A DNA stretch of 36,548 nt from an uncultured Bacteroidota bacterium (lineage in GTDB: Bacteria > Bacteroidota > Bacteroidia > Chitinophagales > Chitinophagaceae). The first letter of the stretch is position 1. The number at the start of each line of letters is the position of its first letter. Made by a program: the position numbers and the translations under genes. Location of the stretch: positions 1-36,548 of the forward strand of contig CAIVKC010000026.1 of NCBI GenBank assembly GCA_903906365.1. The letters are read 5' to 3'. Shown piece by piece: positions 1-8,698 of the stretch. The notes under the pieces are model-generated. The model worked only from the letters and a program-made list of their open reading frames with translations, was not told the origin of the DNA and ran no database searches.

Positions 1-220
1 AATTGATATCATATAAATAATTTAAGGCATTGTACTGAAGGCCTAATCAGGAAAGGTCCATTCAAAAAAAAATCCCTCGTTTATTAAACTTATGGAAGCC
101 TCCATCTGTATATATTACTATCCCAGGTCTTTATGACCGCACCTATCTCCCTTCCGGCTGAAAATAATTTAGAAACATCCATCTGATATCCTCCCAGGAC
201 AAGTTCTAAATCTATTTTTT

Positions 221-835
221 ATGCAAAGGATGCTTACCTTCCTACTGGTCATTTTCATGCTCTACAGTTGTACTAAAGTCAATTCCCTGCCTTCCGATCA
301 AACCAAAACGGCCGTCGTCAGCTATTCAGTCACCCGCAGCACCGACGGCAATTCCTATGATACATTCTATTTCCCGCCCTTTGATTCCACGCTGGGGAAG
401 CTCTACGGCGTCAGCCTGTCCATGGTAATAACCACCGTACATTTTTCCTTTACCCTTGAAAACCACGAGGACAGTACCTTTCGTTATTTGGTCGTTCTCG
501 GAAGAAAGGACTTCCTGAGCCTGGGGGGCAACCAGAACCTAAGAGTGGATTCCCAGACCCTTGCATTGAACTATACGCTGGGGCCTTCTGACAATCAGCC
601 CGGCCTTGGAGCTGACTATATTGCGGTCAGCCAGTTGGAAATACTGCACGCCCTGACATTTTCGGACAGTATCCCCTATGCCCAGCTGTTCAATTCGGAA
701 GGAAATGTAGCGGTTTATCACCAGTCCTCCACTTTTGGCTATACCCTAAACGGGGTCAGGTTTACCCTCAGGGGTTCGGCCTCCGACCAGCTGGTCATGA
801 CGCTTCAATACCATTACCTGGCCAAGGCCGGCTGA
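221..835 (+). CDS. Hypothetical lipoprotein
   Basis: The product is 204 residues long and I do not recognise its family. The N-terminus has a short basic start, a hydrophobic stretch and the lipobox LYSC with Cys17, so it is probably a lipoprotein processed by signal peptidase II and held in the outer or inner membrane. The rest is rich in Ser, Thr, Val and aromatic residues with alternating hydrophobic positions, which suggests an all-beta domain. There is a second in-frame ATG three codons downstream; the first was chosen because it gives the better signal sequence. It lies 119 bases upstream of nhaA on the same strand, but nothing in the sequence links the two in function. The start of the window (1-220) holds no gene that I can see. 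Confidence 0.7.
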   Translation: MQRMLTFLLVIFMLYSCTKVNSLPSDQTKTAVVSYSVTRSTDGNSYDTFYFPPFDSTLGKLYGVSLSMVITTVHFSFTLENHEDSTFRYLVVLGRKDFLSLGGNQNLRVDSQTLALNYTLGPSDNQPGLGADYIAVSQLEILHALTFSDSIPYAQLFNSEGNVAVYHQSSTFGYTLNGVRFTLRGSASDQLVMTLQYHYLAKAG

Positions 836-954
836 GCCGGGGCGACCCATTTTATCCGGAAAAAGCAGGCAGTTTTTTCGGGCATTAAACCGCTGCGGGG
901 AGTCTGCCGGAATTAACCACTAAAAAAATAAGGGGATTTCAATAATTTGGTGCC

Positions 955-2133
955 ATGATAGCAGCCAAAAAAACATCCTTGTTTTCCGAATTTTTTGAAA
1001 GTGAAAAGACAGGCGGGATCCTGCTGATCCTCGCTACAGCCGTATCGCTGCTGCTGGCCAATTCGCCATGGGGTGAATCCTATACACATTTTTGGCACCG
1101 GACGGCAGACTGGTCTTGGGGGCAGATCCATCTCAAGCTGAGCGTGGAGGAATGGATCAATGACGGGCTGATGGCCATATTCTTTCTGATGGTCGGCCTT
1201 GAAATTGAACGGGAACTCTATATCGGAGAACTGGCGGATTTTAAAAAGGCCCTGTTGCCCGTCCTGGCTGCCATTGGCGGAATGGCCCTGCCCGCCGGTT
1301 TCCATTTTTATTTCAATCATGGACAGCCTACCCAATCGGGCATTGGTATCCCCATGGCCACCGATATTGCCTTTGCCCTGGGTATTTTATCGCTGCTGGG
1401 CAACAGGGTACCCCTTTCGCTCAAAATTTTCCTTTCTGCCGTGGCCATCATCGATGACCTCGGGGCCGTTATCATCATCGCACTTTTTTATACCAAATCC
1501 ATTTCCTTCCTATACCTGTCTGCTTCCCTGGTAATATTCCTTTGCCTGCTGCTGATGAACAAACTCAAAGTGCAGGGACTTCTCTATTATATCCTGCCTG
1601 GAATAATCATGTGGTATTGTATGCTCCAGTCAGGCGTGCATGCCACCATCAGTGGCATTCTGCTGGCTTTTAGCATTCCATTTTCCCGGCAGGAAGGTAA
1701 GAACCCCTCTGAAAAGCTGCAGCATACCCTGCACAAACCCGTCGCCTTTCTTATCTTACCCCTATTTGCCATGGCTAATACCGGCATACTTCTGTCGGGC
1801 AACCTGCTGCACCAGCTGACCAACTCCAACAGCCTGGGTATTCTATTGGGCCTGGCTGCCGGAAAACCCATCGGCATCCTGCTGGTCTGCCTGCTGGCTA
1901 TTTCGCTCAAAGTCTGCTGCATGCCCGATGGCATGAATTGGAACCACCTCTGCGGACTGGGCATCCTGGCCGGCATCGGATTTACCATGTCCATCTTTAT
2001 TTCCAATATGGCCTTTAGTGACCCCGGCCTCATCGGGGCTTCCAAAATCGCGGTGCTGGCGGCTTCCCTTTTTTGCAGCCTGCTGGGACTGCTCGTATTG
2101 CAGCGGTCCGGCCGGCAACCCGGAAGGTCCTGA
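955..2133 (+). CDS. nhaA: Na+/H+ antiporter NhaA
   Basis: This is a 392-residue inner-membrane sodium/proton antiporter that expels Na+ in exchange for protons and serves pH and salt homeostasis. The N-terminal helix carries the family pattern GGILLILATAVSLLLANS (residues 20-37). The central ion-binding region is intact: ATD with Asp137, and the pair Asp167-Asp168 in AVAIIDDLGA, equivalent to Asp133 and Asp163/164 of the E. coli protein. The length matches the family (about 390). The ATG at 955 begins directly before the conserved FFESEKTGG motif. It stands alone, with a lipoprotein gene upstream and a large peptidase gene 193 bases downstream. I see no NhaR-type regulator nearby. Confidence 0.96.
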   Translation: MIAAKKTSLFSEFFESEKTGGILLILATAVSLLLANSPWGESYTHFWHRTADWSWGQIHLKLSVEEWINDGLMAIFFLMVGLEIERELYIGELADFKKALLPVLAAIGGMALPAGFHFYFNHGQPTQSGIGIPMATDIAFALGILSLLGNRVPLSLKIFLSAVAIIDDLGAVIIIALFYTKSISFLYLSASLVIFLCLLLMNKLKVQGLLYYILPGIIMWYCMLQSGVHATISGILLAFSIPFSRQEGKNPSEKLQHTLHKPVAFLILPLFAMANTGILLSGNLLHQLTNSNSLGILLGLAAGKPIGILLVCLLAISLKVCCMPDGMNWNHLCGLGILAGIGFTMSIFISNMAFSDPGLIGASKIAVLAASLFCSLLGLLVLQRSGRQPGRS

Positions 2134-2326
2134 GCCCGGCGGCGGCCAAGAACGCCTGCCCGGCTGAAATAATTCCCCGGAAAACCCGTTTATTGGGATT
2201 ACAGCACCCCCTCAGGGGAAAGCTGCCTAATTGAATGCTGACACTGCCCTGGGAGCTTCTTGGAATAAAAGATGGCTGTCCAACAAAATAAAAGGTCGGA
2301 TCCCCGGGAACAAAACTGCCTGTTTG

Positions 2327-5300
2327 ATGAAAAATATGTACTTCCTCTTGCTGATTGGTTCGGTCCTGGTCGCTGCTCAATTGTCTGCCCAGCAGGTGCC
2401 CCCTGTGATACGCTTTAAGAACGGTGATTTCGCGGCGGCCCGTAACCCCCAAAAAGGGAGGGAACTGGCATCCCAGCTTAGGCTTACCCGTTTTGAAAAA
2501 AAATATTACCCGCTGATTCATTTCAGTACCCTTCCCGGCGACCAGCAAAAAAAGGAACTGGCTGCCGGCGGAATTAAACTCTATGACTATTATCCCGGCA
2601 ATGCATACCTGGCGGAGGTATCCGACAGCCTGTCCTCGGATATGGCCCGGAAATACCATATCAACGGGGTATATCCTGTCTCCAGGCAGTTCAAATTATC
2701 GGCGGCCCTGCTTGAACATTTGGCCAACTCCAGCCCCATTTCTTCCAAACTCCTGTCTGTGAGTTTTTTTGGCAGCATCAGCAAGCAACGCGTGGGGGAA
2801 GAAATCACCCGCCTGGGCGGACAGCTGGTTTCCACCAAAATCCAGCCTGACCATGCCCTCTTCATCAACGCCCCTGCCGGAGCCCTGGTAAAAATCGCCG
2901 CACTGCCTTTTATCACCGCCATCACTGAACAGTCCCTGCAGGACGTTCCCTTAAATTATAATAACCATGCGGCCTACAGCCTGGATGCGCTTTGTGAAAT
3001 AACCGGGAGAAACCTGTTTGGCAAAAACGTAACAGTGGGCGTAGGCGATGATTCGGATCCTTCCACCCATATTGATTTTGCAGGAAGACTGATTAACCGC
3101 ACGCCGGCCCCGCCCAATGTTCACGGCAGTCATACCACCGGCACTACGGGGGGCGGCGGCATCCTGAATCCCATGTATCGGGGAATGGCCCCGAAATCCA
3201 CCCTGATCAGCCAGTATTACAGCGATATCCTGGTCAATGCGGAGACCTATATCCATGATTATAATATGGTGCTCACCAATAATTCCTATTATTCCGGTAA
3301 TGCCGGTTGTGCCGGGGAAGGACAATATGATGTACTGAGTAATTACGTGGATGCCCAGCAAAATGCACATACCAGCCTGCTGGATGTATTTGCATCCGGA
3401 AATGACGGTTCTCTTACCTGCCAGCCATATCCGGCTTATTTCGGCACCGTAAAATCCGGGTACCAGTGCGGGAAAAACGTTCTGACCGTGGGAGCCGATA
3501 CCAATACCAACCATATCATCTGGCATTATTCCAGCCGCGGGCCTGTGGCAGACGGACGCATCAAACCCGAGATCATTGCGGGAGGTGTGGGGATCATATC
3601 CACCTATGCATACAATATTTATGGTTCTGATAACGGAACCTCCATGGCCTGTCCGACGGTAACGGGAACCCTGGCCCTGCTCTATGAACGTTACCGTCAG
3701 TTGCATGGCGGCGCTGATCCTGCCGCTTCCCTGATCAAGGCCGTAGCCTGCAATGGTGCCGATGACCTGGGTAATCCAGGGCCGGACTATACCTATGGAT
3801 TCGGAAGAATCAATGCGCGCACAGCCGTGGAAGCCCTTGAAAAAAACCAATATTTTACCGGCACCCTCTCCGACGGTGGGAACAGCAGCTTTTCCCTCAG
3901 CACTGTTCCTGCCGGGGCCTACCAGGTTAAAATCATGCTCTATTGGTCAGATCCGGCAGCGGCCCCCAATGCCGGGGCTGCGCTGGTGAACGACCTGGAC
4001 CTGACTGTTACCGGATCGGATGGAGTTCCCCACCACCCGCTGATATTGAATCCGGCTGCAGGCCACGTGAATGACCCTGCCACAGAAGGGGTGGATCATA
4101 TCAACAATATTGAACAGGTGGTCATCAGTAATCCCCCTGCCGGAAACCTGGCCATCACGGTAAATGGCACCCATATCCCTTCCGGACCGCAGGATTTCGT
4201 AGTGGTTTACCAGGTCATCACCCCTTCGGTGGTGGTGGAATATCCATTTGGCAGCGAAACCTGGGTGCCAGCTCAGACCGAAAAGATAAGATGGAATGCC
4301 TATGGCGGTTCGGGAAACGGATTTACCATAGAATATTCCGGTGATCAGGGAATGAGTTGGTCCCTGCTGAGTAATTCGGTGGCTGACTCCTTGCGCTCAT
4401 TTGCCTGGACCCTTCCGCCTGCACCCACCACCCAGGGACTAATCCGGGTAACCAGGAACAATGCAGGACTCAGCGGAACATCTCACAGCCCCTTTACCAT
4501 CCTTGGGCAGCCGGTTATTACCCTTACCAAACCCTGCCAGGGATATGCCCAGCTGACCTGGAATGCCATACCGGGTGCGGGCAGTTACCAGATTATGAAG
4601 CTCCATGTGGACAGTATGCAGGCAATTGCCTCCACCACCGATACCAGCTTTTTGCTTCAGGGCCTGAACCGGGACAGCACCTACTGGCTCACGGTACGTG
4701 CCGTGCTGGGCAATACCCCCGGCAGAAGGGCGGTGGCCGCCAGCATTATTCCCAACAGCGGACCATGTACGCTTTTTTCCAATGATTTTATGACCGATTC
4801 CCTGGTTTCCCCGGTCAATGGCCGCCAATACACGTCCAGTTCCCTGGGCAGCAGTACCCACCTGAACGTGGAATTGAAAAACGGGGGCAGCCTGCCATCT
4901 TCCGCTCCATTCCAGGTTTCATTCCAGGTAAACGGCGGCCCCGTGGTCTCAGAAAGCAGTGCTTCGGTGGTAGCGGCCGGGGCATCCTATGTCTATCAGT
5001 TCAATACCCCCTACGATTTTTCTGCCCCGGGAAGCTACCAACTCAAAATCTGGGTGGATTACCCCGGGGATACCCTGCATGCCAATGATACCCTGCTGGC
5101 CACCGTCCGTCAGCTGAGCAACGATACCCTGCTGTTGAATCCTTCCTTCCGGGAAGGATTTGAGAGCGCTTCACCGGCCTCCTACGGCAACGGCCAGGTA
5201 GGGCTTGGGGGACTGGACAGGTTTGATTTCCGGGCCAGTGACGGATTTGGCCGTTTAAGAACATTTGTCAATACAGGTTTTGCCAGATCCGGGCAGCGCT

Positions 5301-7639
5301 GCGGCACCCTGGACCGTAACAGCTACTCCAGCAGCGCTTCGGCAGACAGCCTGGTGGGTACCTTCAATTTATCCAATTGTCTTCCCACCGACCAGATCTG
5401 GCTGGATTTCTACTATAAAAACCAGGGCATCAATTTTACCCTCCCCGGCAACCAGGTCTGGATCAGGGGAAATGACCAGGCTGCCTGGATACCGGTACTG
5501 AACCTGTCTACTGACCCCTCGCTGATCGGACAGTACCAGCCCTCCGGCGCCATCGATGTAACGGGTCTGCTCGCCTCTGCCCAGCCCTCCCAGCAGGTTA
5601 GCAGCAGTTTTCAGGTTAAATTCGGTGAACAGGGATATACCTCCTCCAATTCTGTAATACCAGACGGAACGCTGGATAACGGGTATTCCTTTGATGACCT
5701 GACCATTTCACGGCCCACAAATGACTTAGGCCTCATTGCCCTGGTTACTCCCGGGCTTTCCAATATTTGCGGGCTCGGAAATGCCGAGGTGATCAGCGTA
5801 AAAGTCAGGAACTATAGTAAAAACACCCTCAGCAATATACCCGTCAGCTACGCGATCAATGGACAGGTGGTCAATGAGACCATCTCTTCCCTGCAGGGGC
5901 TTGACTCCCTGGTCTACACATTCACCCGGAAGGCCGATCTGAGTGCTTATGGCGGATATACCATCCGGGCTTGGGTGAGTTACCCGGGCGACAATTATCC
6001 CAACAATGACAGCCTGCCAGCCATTCGATTCCAGACAACGCCCGTCATCGCCAGCTTCCCCTACCTGGAAGGTTTTGAAAACAGCAACGGCTACTGGTTT
6101 ACCAATGGCATCAACGATTCCTGGCAATGGGGTATTCCGAACAAAACCATCATCAACCATGCTGCCAACGGAACCAGGGCATGGGTAACCAACCTGAATG
6201 GAAATTATAATAACAATGAAATGTCCTACCTGTATTCCCCCTGCTTTGACCTGAGCAGCCTGCAGGCACCGGTGTTTTCCTTCAGCCATATTTTCCAGAC
6301 GGAAGATGACTGTGACTGCGATTACCACTGGGTGGAATATAGCCTCAATGATTCTGTCTGGATCAAACTGGGCGCAGTGGCGGGAGGAACCAACTGGTAC
6401 GACAACAGCACCCGGCAGTCATGGCAGCATTCTGATACCCTCTGGCATGTGTCCAGCTATGATGTGCCAAGCCATTCCTCCAAAGTAAGGTTCCGTATTG
6501 TGATGAGCAGCGACCCGGCCACCAATTATGAAGGAATTGGCATTGATGATATCCATATTTTCGATAAGGCCCCTGTTTACAATGGCCCTTCCCTGGATGG
6601 GGGGCTTACCCAAAACCTGTCCGGTTCAGCCTGGGTGGATTTCGCTTCAGGGGGAACCCTGGTGGCTTCCATAAACCCCAACGGACAGAACCTTGGAAGT
6701 ACCGCGGTCCGGGTATTCAGGAATGATTCCCTATCTGTGAGACATACCCTTAACCAGTATTACCTGGACAGAAATATCGTCATACAGCCTGCTGTTCAGC
6801 CAACCGACAGCGTTTCGGTCAGGTTCTATTTCACCGATTCGGAAGCCCTGCGGCTGATCCAGGCCACTGGCTGTACATCCTGCAGTTCCCTGCACGATGC
6901 CTACCAGTCTGGCATTACCCAATACAGCCTGGCCCCTTCGGAGGAAGACAGCACACTGGCCAATAATATGCATGGAATCTATGGATTTATCCTGCCCCAT
7001 CAGCAGGTCAGCGTCATACCGCATGACAATGGTTACTATGCGGAATTCAAAGTAGCCCGCTTTTCGGAATTCTGGATCAATGGAGGAGGGATTACCCAGG
7101 ACCAGTCGCTGGGTACGGTCTTACAAACCTTTACGGCTACCCTGGTGGATTCCAGCGCCCTGTTGCAATGGAGCACCCTCCATCAGAGTGGTTTGGACAG
7201 TTTCGTGATTGAAAAAAGCACGGACAGTGTTGTCTTCATCAGGCTATCGGCAGTGGCGGCCTTACAATCAGGCGGAGACGTCCTGTCCTACCAATACAGG
7301 GACACCTCCCTGTCAAAAGGGGTAAACTATTACCGCTTAATCATACTCCATAAGGACAGCAGCATACAGTATTCCCCGGTACGATGGGTATTGTATAATC
7401 CCCAGCAGTTTATAAAAGGGATCTACCCCAATCCGGTGACCAAAGGCACCCTTTATATTAATACGTCCGGCAATTGCAACAGCGTTGAAGTGATGGATGT
7501 CTCCGGAAGGGTGATCAGGTCGATACGCACGGCAGGGACCCAGCAGACCATTTCCATGGCAGGGCTGAGTAAGGGTATCTATCTGGTGGTCGTACTTACA
7601 GATAGCGGCCGGCAGGTGGCTAAAATTCTGGTGGAATAA
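2327..7639 (+). CDS. Secreted S8 (subtilisin-like) peptidase with T9SS sorting domain
   Basis: This gene encodes a giant secreted subtilase of 1770 residues. The frame is open from a TTG at 2231, but the ATG at 2327 is preferred because it begins a clear signal peptide (MKNMYFLLLIGSVLVAAQLSAQ). The S8 domain has the Asp in VGVGDDSD (Asp241), the His in HGSHTTGT (His266), the oxyanion Asn in ASGNDG (Asn359) and the Ser in GTSMACP (Ser439). The Asp motif is not the usual DTG/DSG. After the protease come beta-sandwich modules: an Ig-like domain, an FN3-like domain, two CARDB-like segments with jelly-roll/MAM-like segments between them. The last 75 or so residues (from GIYPNPV to AKILVE) are a type A Por secretion domain. 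The protein is thus predicted to cross the outer membrane by the type IX system and be released or anchored on the surface. Its substrate cannot be read from sequence. Confidence 0.93.
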   Translation: MKNMYFLLLIGSVLVAAQLSAQQVPPVIRFKNGDFAAARNPQKGRELASQLRLTRFEKKYYPLIHFSTLPGDQQKKELAAGGIKLYDYYPGNAYLAEVSDSLSSDMARKYHINGVYPVSRQFKLSAALLEHLANSSPISSKLLSVSFFGSISKQRVGEEITRLGGQLVSTKIQPDHALFINAPAGALVKIAALPFITAITEQSLQDVPLNYNNHAAYSLDALCEITGRNLFGKNVTVGVGDDSDPSTHIDFAGRLINRTPAPPNVHGSHTTGTTGGGGILNPMYRGMAPKSTLISQYYSDILVNAETYIHDYNMVLTNNSYYSGNAGCAGEGQYDVLSNYVDAQQNAHTSLLDVFASGNDGSLTCQPYPAYFGTVKSGYQCGKNVLTVGADTNTNHIIWHYSSRGPVADGRIKPEIIAGGVGIISTYAYNIYGSDNGTSMACPTVTGTLALLYERYRQLHGGADPAASLIKAVACNGADDLGNPGPDYTYGFGRINARTAVEALEKNQYFTGTLSDGGNSSFSLSTVPAGAYQVKIMLYWSDPAAAPNAGAALVNDLDLTVTGSDGVPHHPLILNPAAGHVNDPATEGVDHINNIEQVVISNPPAGNLAITVNGTHIPSGPQDFVVVYQVITPSVVVEYPFGSETWVPAQTEKIRWNAYGGSGNGFTIEYSGDQGMSWSLLSNSVADSLRSFAWTLPPAPTTQGLIRVTRNNAGLSGTSHSPFTILGQPVITLTKPCQGYAQLTWNAIPGAGSYQIMKLHVDSMQAIASTTDTSFLLQGLNRDSTYWLTVRAVLGNTPGRRAVAASIIPNSGPCTLFSNDFMTDSLVSPVNGRQYTSSSLGSSTHLNVELKNGGSLPSSAPFQVSFQVNGGPVVSESSASVVAAGASYVYQFNTPYDFSAPGSYQLKIWVDYPGDTLHANDTLLATVRQLSNDTLLLNPSFREGFESASPASYGNGQVGLGGLDRFDFRASDGFGRLRTFVNTGFARSGQRCGTLDRNSYSSSASADSLVGTFNLSNCLPTDQIWLDFYYKNQGINFTLPGNQVWIRGNDQAAWIPVLNLSTDPSLIGQYQPSGAIDVTGLLASAQPSQQVSSSFQVKFGEQGYTSSNSVIPDGTLDNGYSFDDLTISRPTNDLGLIALVTPGLSNICGLGNAEVISVKVRNYSKNTLSNIPVSYAINGQVVNETISSLQGLDSLVYTFTRKADLSAYGGYTIRAWVSYPGDNYPNNDSLPAIRFQTTPVIASFPYLEGFENSNGYWFTNGINDSWQWGIPNKTIINHAANGTRAWVTNLNGNYNNNEMSYLYSPCFDLSSLQAPVFSFSHIFQTEDDCDCDYHWVEYSLNDSVWIKLGAVAGGTNWYDNSTRQSWQHSDTLWHVSSYDVPSHSSKVRFRIVMSSDPATNYEGIGIDDIHIFDKAPVYNGPSLDGGLTQNLSGSAWVDFASGGTLVASINPNGQNLGSTAVRVFRNDSLSVRHTLNQYYLDRNIVIQPAVQPTDSVSVRFYFTDSEALRLIQATGCTSCSSLHDAYQSGITQYSLAPSEEDSTLANNMHGIYGFILPHQQVSVIPHDNGYYAEFKVARFSEFWINGGGITQDQSLGTVLQTFTATLVDSSALLQWSTLHQSGLDSFVIEKSTDSVVFIRLSAVAALQSGGDVLSYQYRDTSLSKGVNYYRLIILHKDSSIQYSPVRWVLYNPQQFIKGIYPNPVTKGTLYINTSGNCNSVEVMDVSGRVIRSIRTAGTQQTISMAGLSKGIYLVVVLTDSGRQVAKILVE

Positions 7640-7671
7640 ATTTGAACAGGCGGGATGAATACGAAAAGGGT

Positions 7672-7702
7672 AAAAAGAAAGCCCTCCTGGGAACAGGACG
7701 GC
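7672..7702 (-). terminator. Rho-independent terminator of the 62-residue lipoprotein gene
   Basis: On the minus strand a hairpin with arms GCCGTCCTG and CAGGAGGGC (one mismatch, TTCC loop) is followed by TTTCTTTTT. It lies about 30 bases after the stop of the gene that ends at 7735. The plus strand lacks a T-run, so it serves the minus-strand gene. Confidence 0.7.
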
Positions 7703-7734
7703 CTCTAACGATTGCTTGCCATATGAAAAAAAAC

Positions 7735-7923
7735 TTACTTCTTAATTGCAGAGTCTAATTTCTTAGCAGTGCTATCAACTTTCTTTGCTGCTGAATCAAC
7801 AATAACCTTTGCAGAATCAACAACGGCTTTAGCAGTAGAATCAGGAGATTTAGTTTCTGTGCTTGCGTTGTTTGTGCATGCTGCGAATGAGCCAATAGCC
7901 AATACTAATAAGACCTTTTTCAT
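7735..7923 (-). CDS. Small lipoprotein with heptad repeats (Braun lipoprotein-like layout)
   Basis: The 62-residue product starts with MKKVLLVLAIGSFAAC, a lipoprotein signal with Cys16, leaving a mature protein of about 47 residues. From residue 28 the sequence repeats with a spacing of 8, 7, 7 and 7 residues between Asp-Ser pairs, in units such as VDSAAKK, VDSTAKK and LDSAIKK, and it ends in Lys-Lys. Val/Leu and Ala fall in the a and d positions, so a short helical coiled coil is expected. The layout (small lipoprotein, coiled coil, C-terminal lysine) resembles Braun's Lpp of gammaproteobacteria, but no sequence relation is claimed. The gene is isolated between convergent and divergent neighbours and has its own terminator. 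Function unknown; similar short Lys/Asp/Ala-rich lipoproteins may have a purely structural role. Confidence 0.75.
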   Translation of the reverse strand: MKKVLLVLAIGSFAACTNNASTETKSPDSTAKAVVDSAKVIVDSAAKKVDSTAKKLDSAIKK

Positions 7924-8128
7924 GTGAGAATTTTTTTTGTTTGTTATGAATAGTTTAGGATTAATACGATATTGTGCAAAAAGTAACCCTTGATCAAAAA
8001 GATTTTCATATATTTTTTAGATTAATATATAAACGCGCGTTTATTAGCGTAAAATCCCCAATTTTGAAAATAATTGCTGCTGTTTTGGGTTACGAATATT
8101 TAATTTCGGTATTAAATAAAGCATCAGT

Positions 8129-8698
8129 TTGAAGACAGGAACCAACGAACAAGATTTATTAAAGGGGTTGGCAAACAATGATAAACTGGCCGTCGAGACC
8201 ATTTATAAACAACATTATAATATGGTGCAGACGCTGATTATCAGTAATAACGGAAGCCCAGAGGATGCAAAGGATATTTTTCAGGAGGCCATGATTGTCC
8301 TTTATGAAAAAGCCAAATCGGGTGTTTTTGAACTGAATTGCCTGCTGAAAACGTATTTATATTCAGTATGTCGTCGCCTTTGGCTTAAAAGGCTTTCCCA
8401 GATGCAGCGCACGGTAGCTGAAGTGGAAAACATGGAGGATGTCGTAGCTGTTGAAGAACAGCTCGAATGGCATGAGCAGCAAAATGCCGATTTCCATTTG
8501 ATGGAAAAAGCCATGCAAAGCCTGGGTGAACCTTGCAGGAGTCTGTTGGAGGCTTATTATCTGCAAAAAAAGAGCATGGTGGAGATTGCCGGCAATTTCG
8601 GGTACACCAATGCCGATAATGCGAAGAACCAAAAATACAAATGCCTGATGAGGCTCAAGAAGCTATTCTTTGACCAATATAATAATACGCAAGGATAA
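8129..8698 (+). CDS. ECF-type RNA polymerase sigma factor
   Basis: The 189-residue product has the two-domain plan of an extracytoplasmic-function sigma factor. Region 2 spans roughly residues 25-92 and includes DAKDIFQEAMIVLYEKA, the core-binding and promoter-melting part. Region 4 spans roughly 127-180 with a helix-turn-helix around SMVEIAGNFGYTNADNAKNQ, which would read the -35-type element. The start is a TTG: the next ATG (Met32) would cut into region 2, and the residues after the TTG (LLKGLANNDK) match the usual ECF N-terminus. The stop codon overlaps the start of the next gene (TAATG), so the two are translationally coupled. The neighbour is its likely membrane regulator. No obvious self-type promoter was found in the 205-base upstream gap. 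Confidence 0.92.
   Translation: MKTGTNEQDLLKGLANNDKLAVETIYKQHYNMVQTLIISNNGSPEDAKDIFQEAMIVLYEKAKSGVFELNCLLKTYLYSVCRRLWLKRLSQMQRTVAEVENMEDVVAVEEQLEWHEQQNADFHLMEKAMQSLGEPCRSLLEAYYLQKKSMVEIAGNFGYTNADNAKNQKYKCLMRLKKLFFDQYNNTQG

Noticed and set aside
2202-2225. Hairpin CAGC-CCCC/GGGG-GCTG upstream of the S8 gene
   Set aside because: It lacks a T-run in either direction, so it was not called a terminator.
2231-2326. In-frame TTG extension of the S8 peptidase by 32 residues
   Set aside because: The added residues are polar and would bury the signal peptide; the ATG at 2327 begins a proper one.
2951-3850. 299-codon frame antisense to the S8 domain
   Set aside because: Shadow of a strongly coding region; no domain, no signal.
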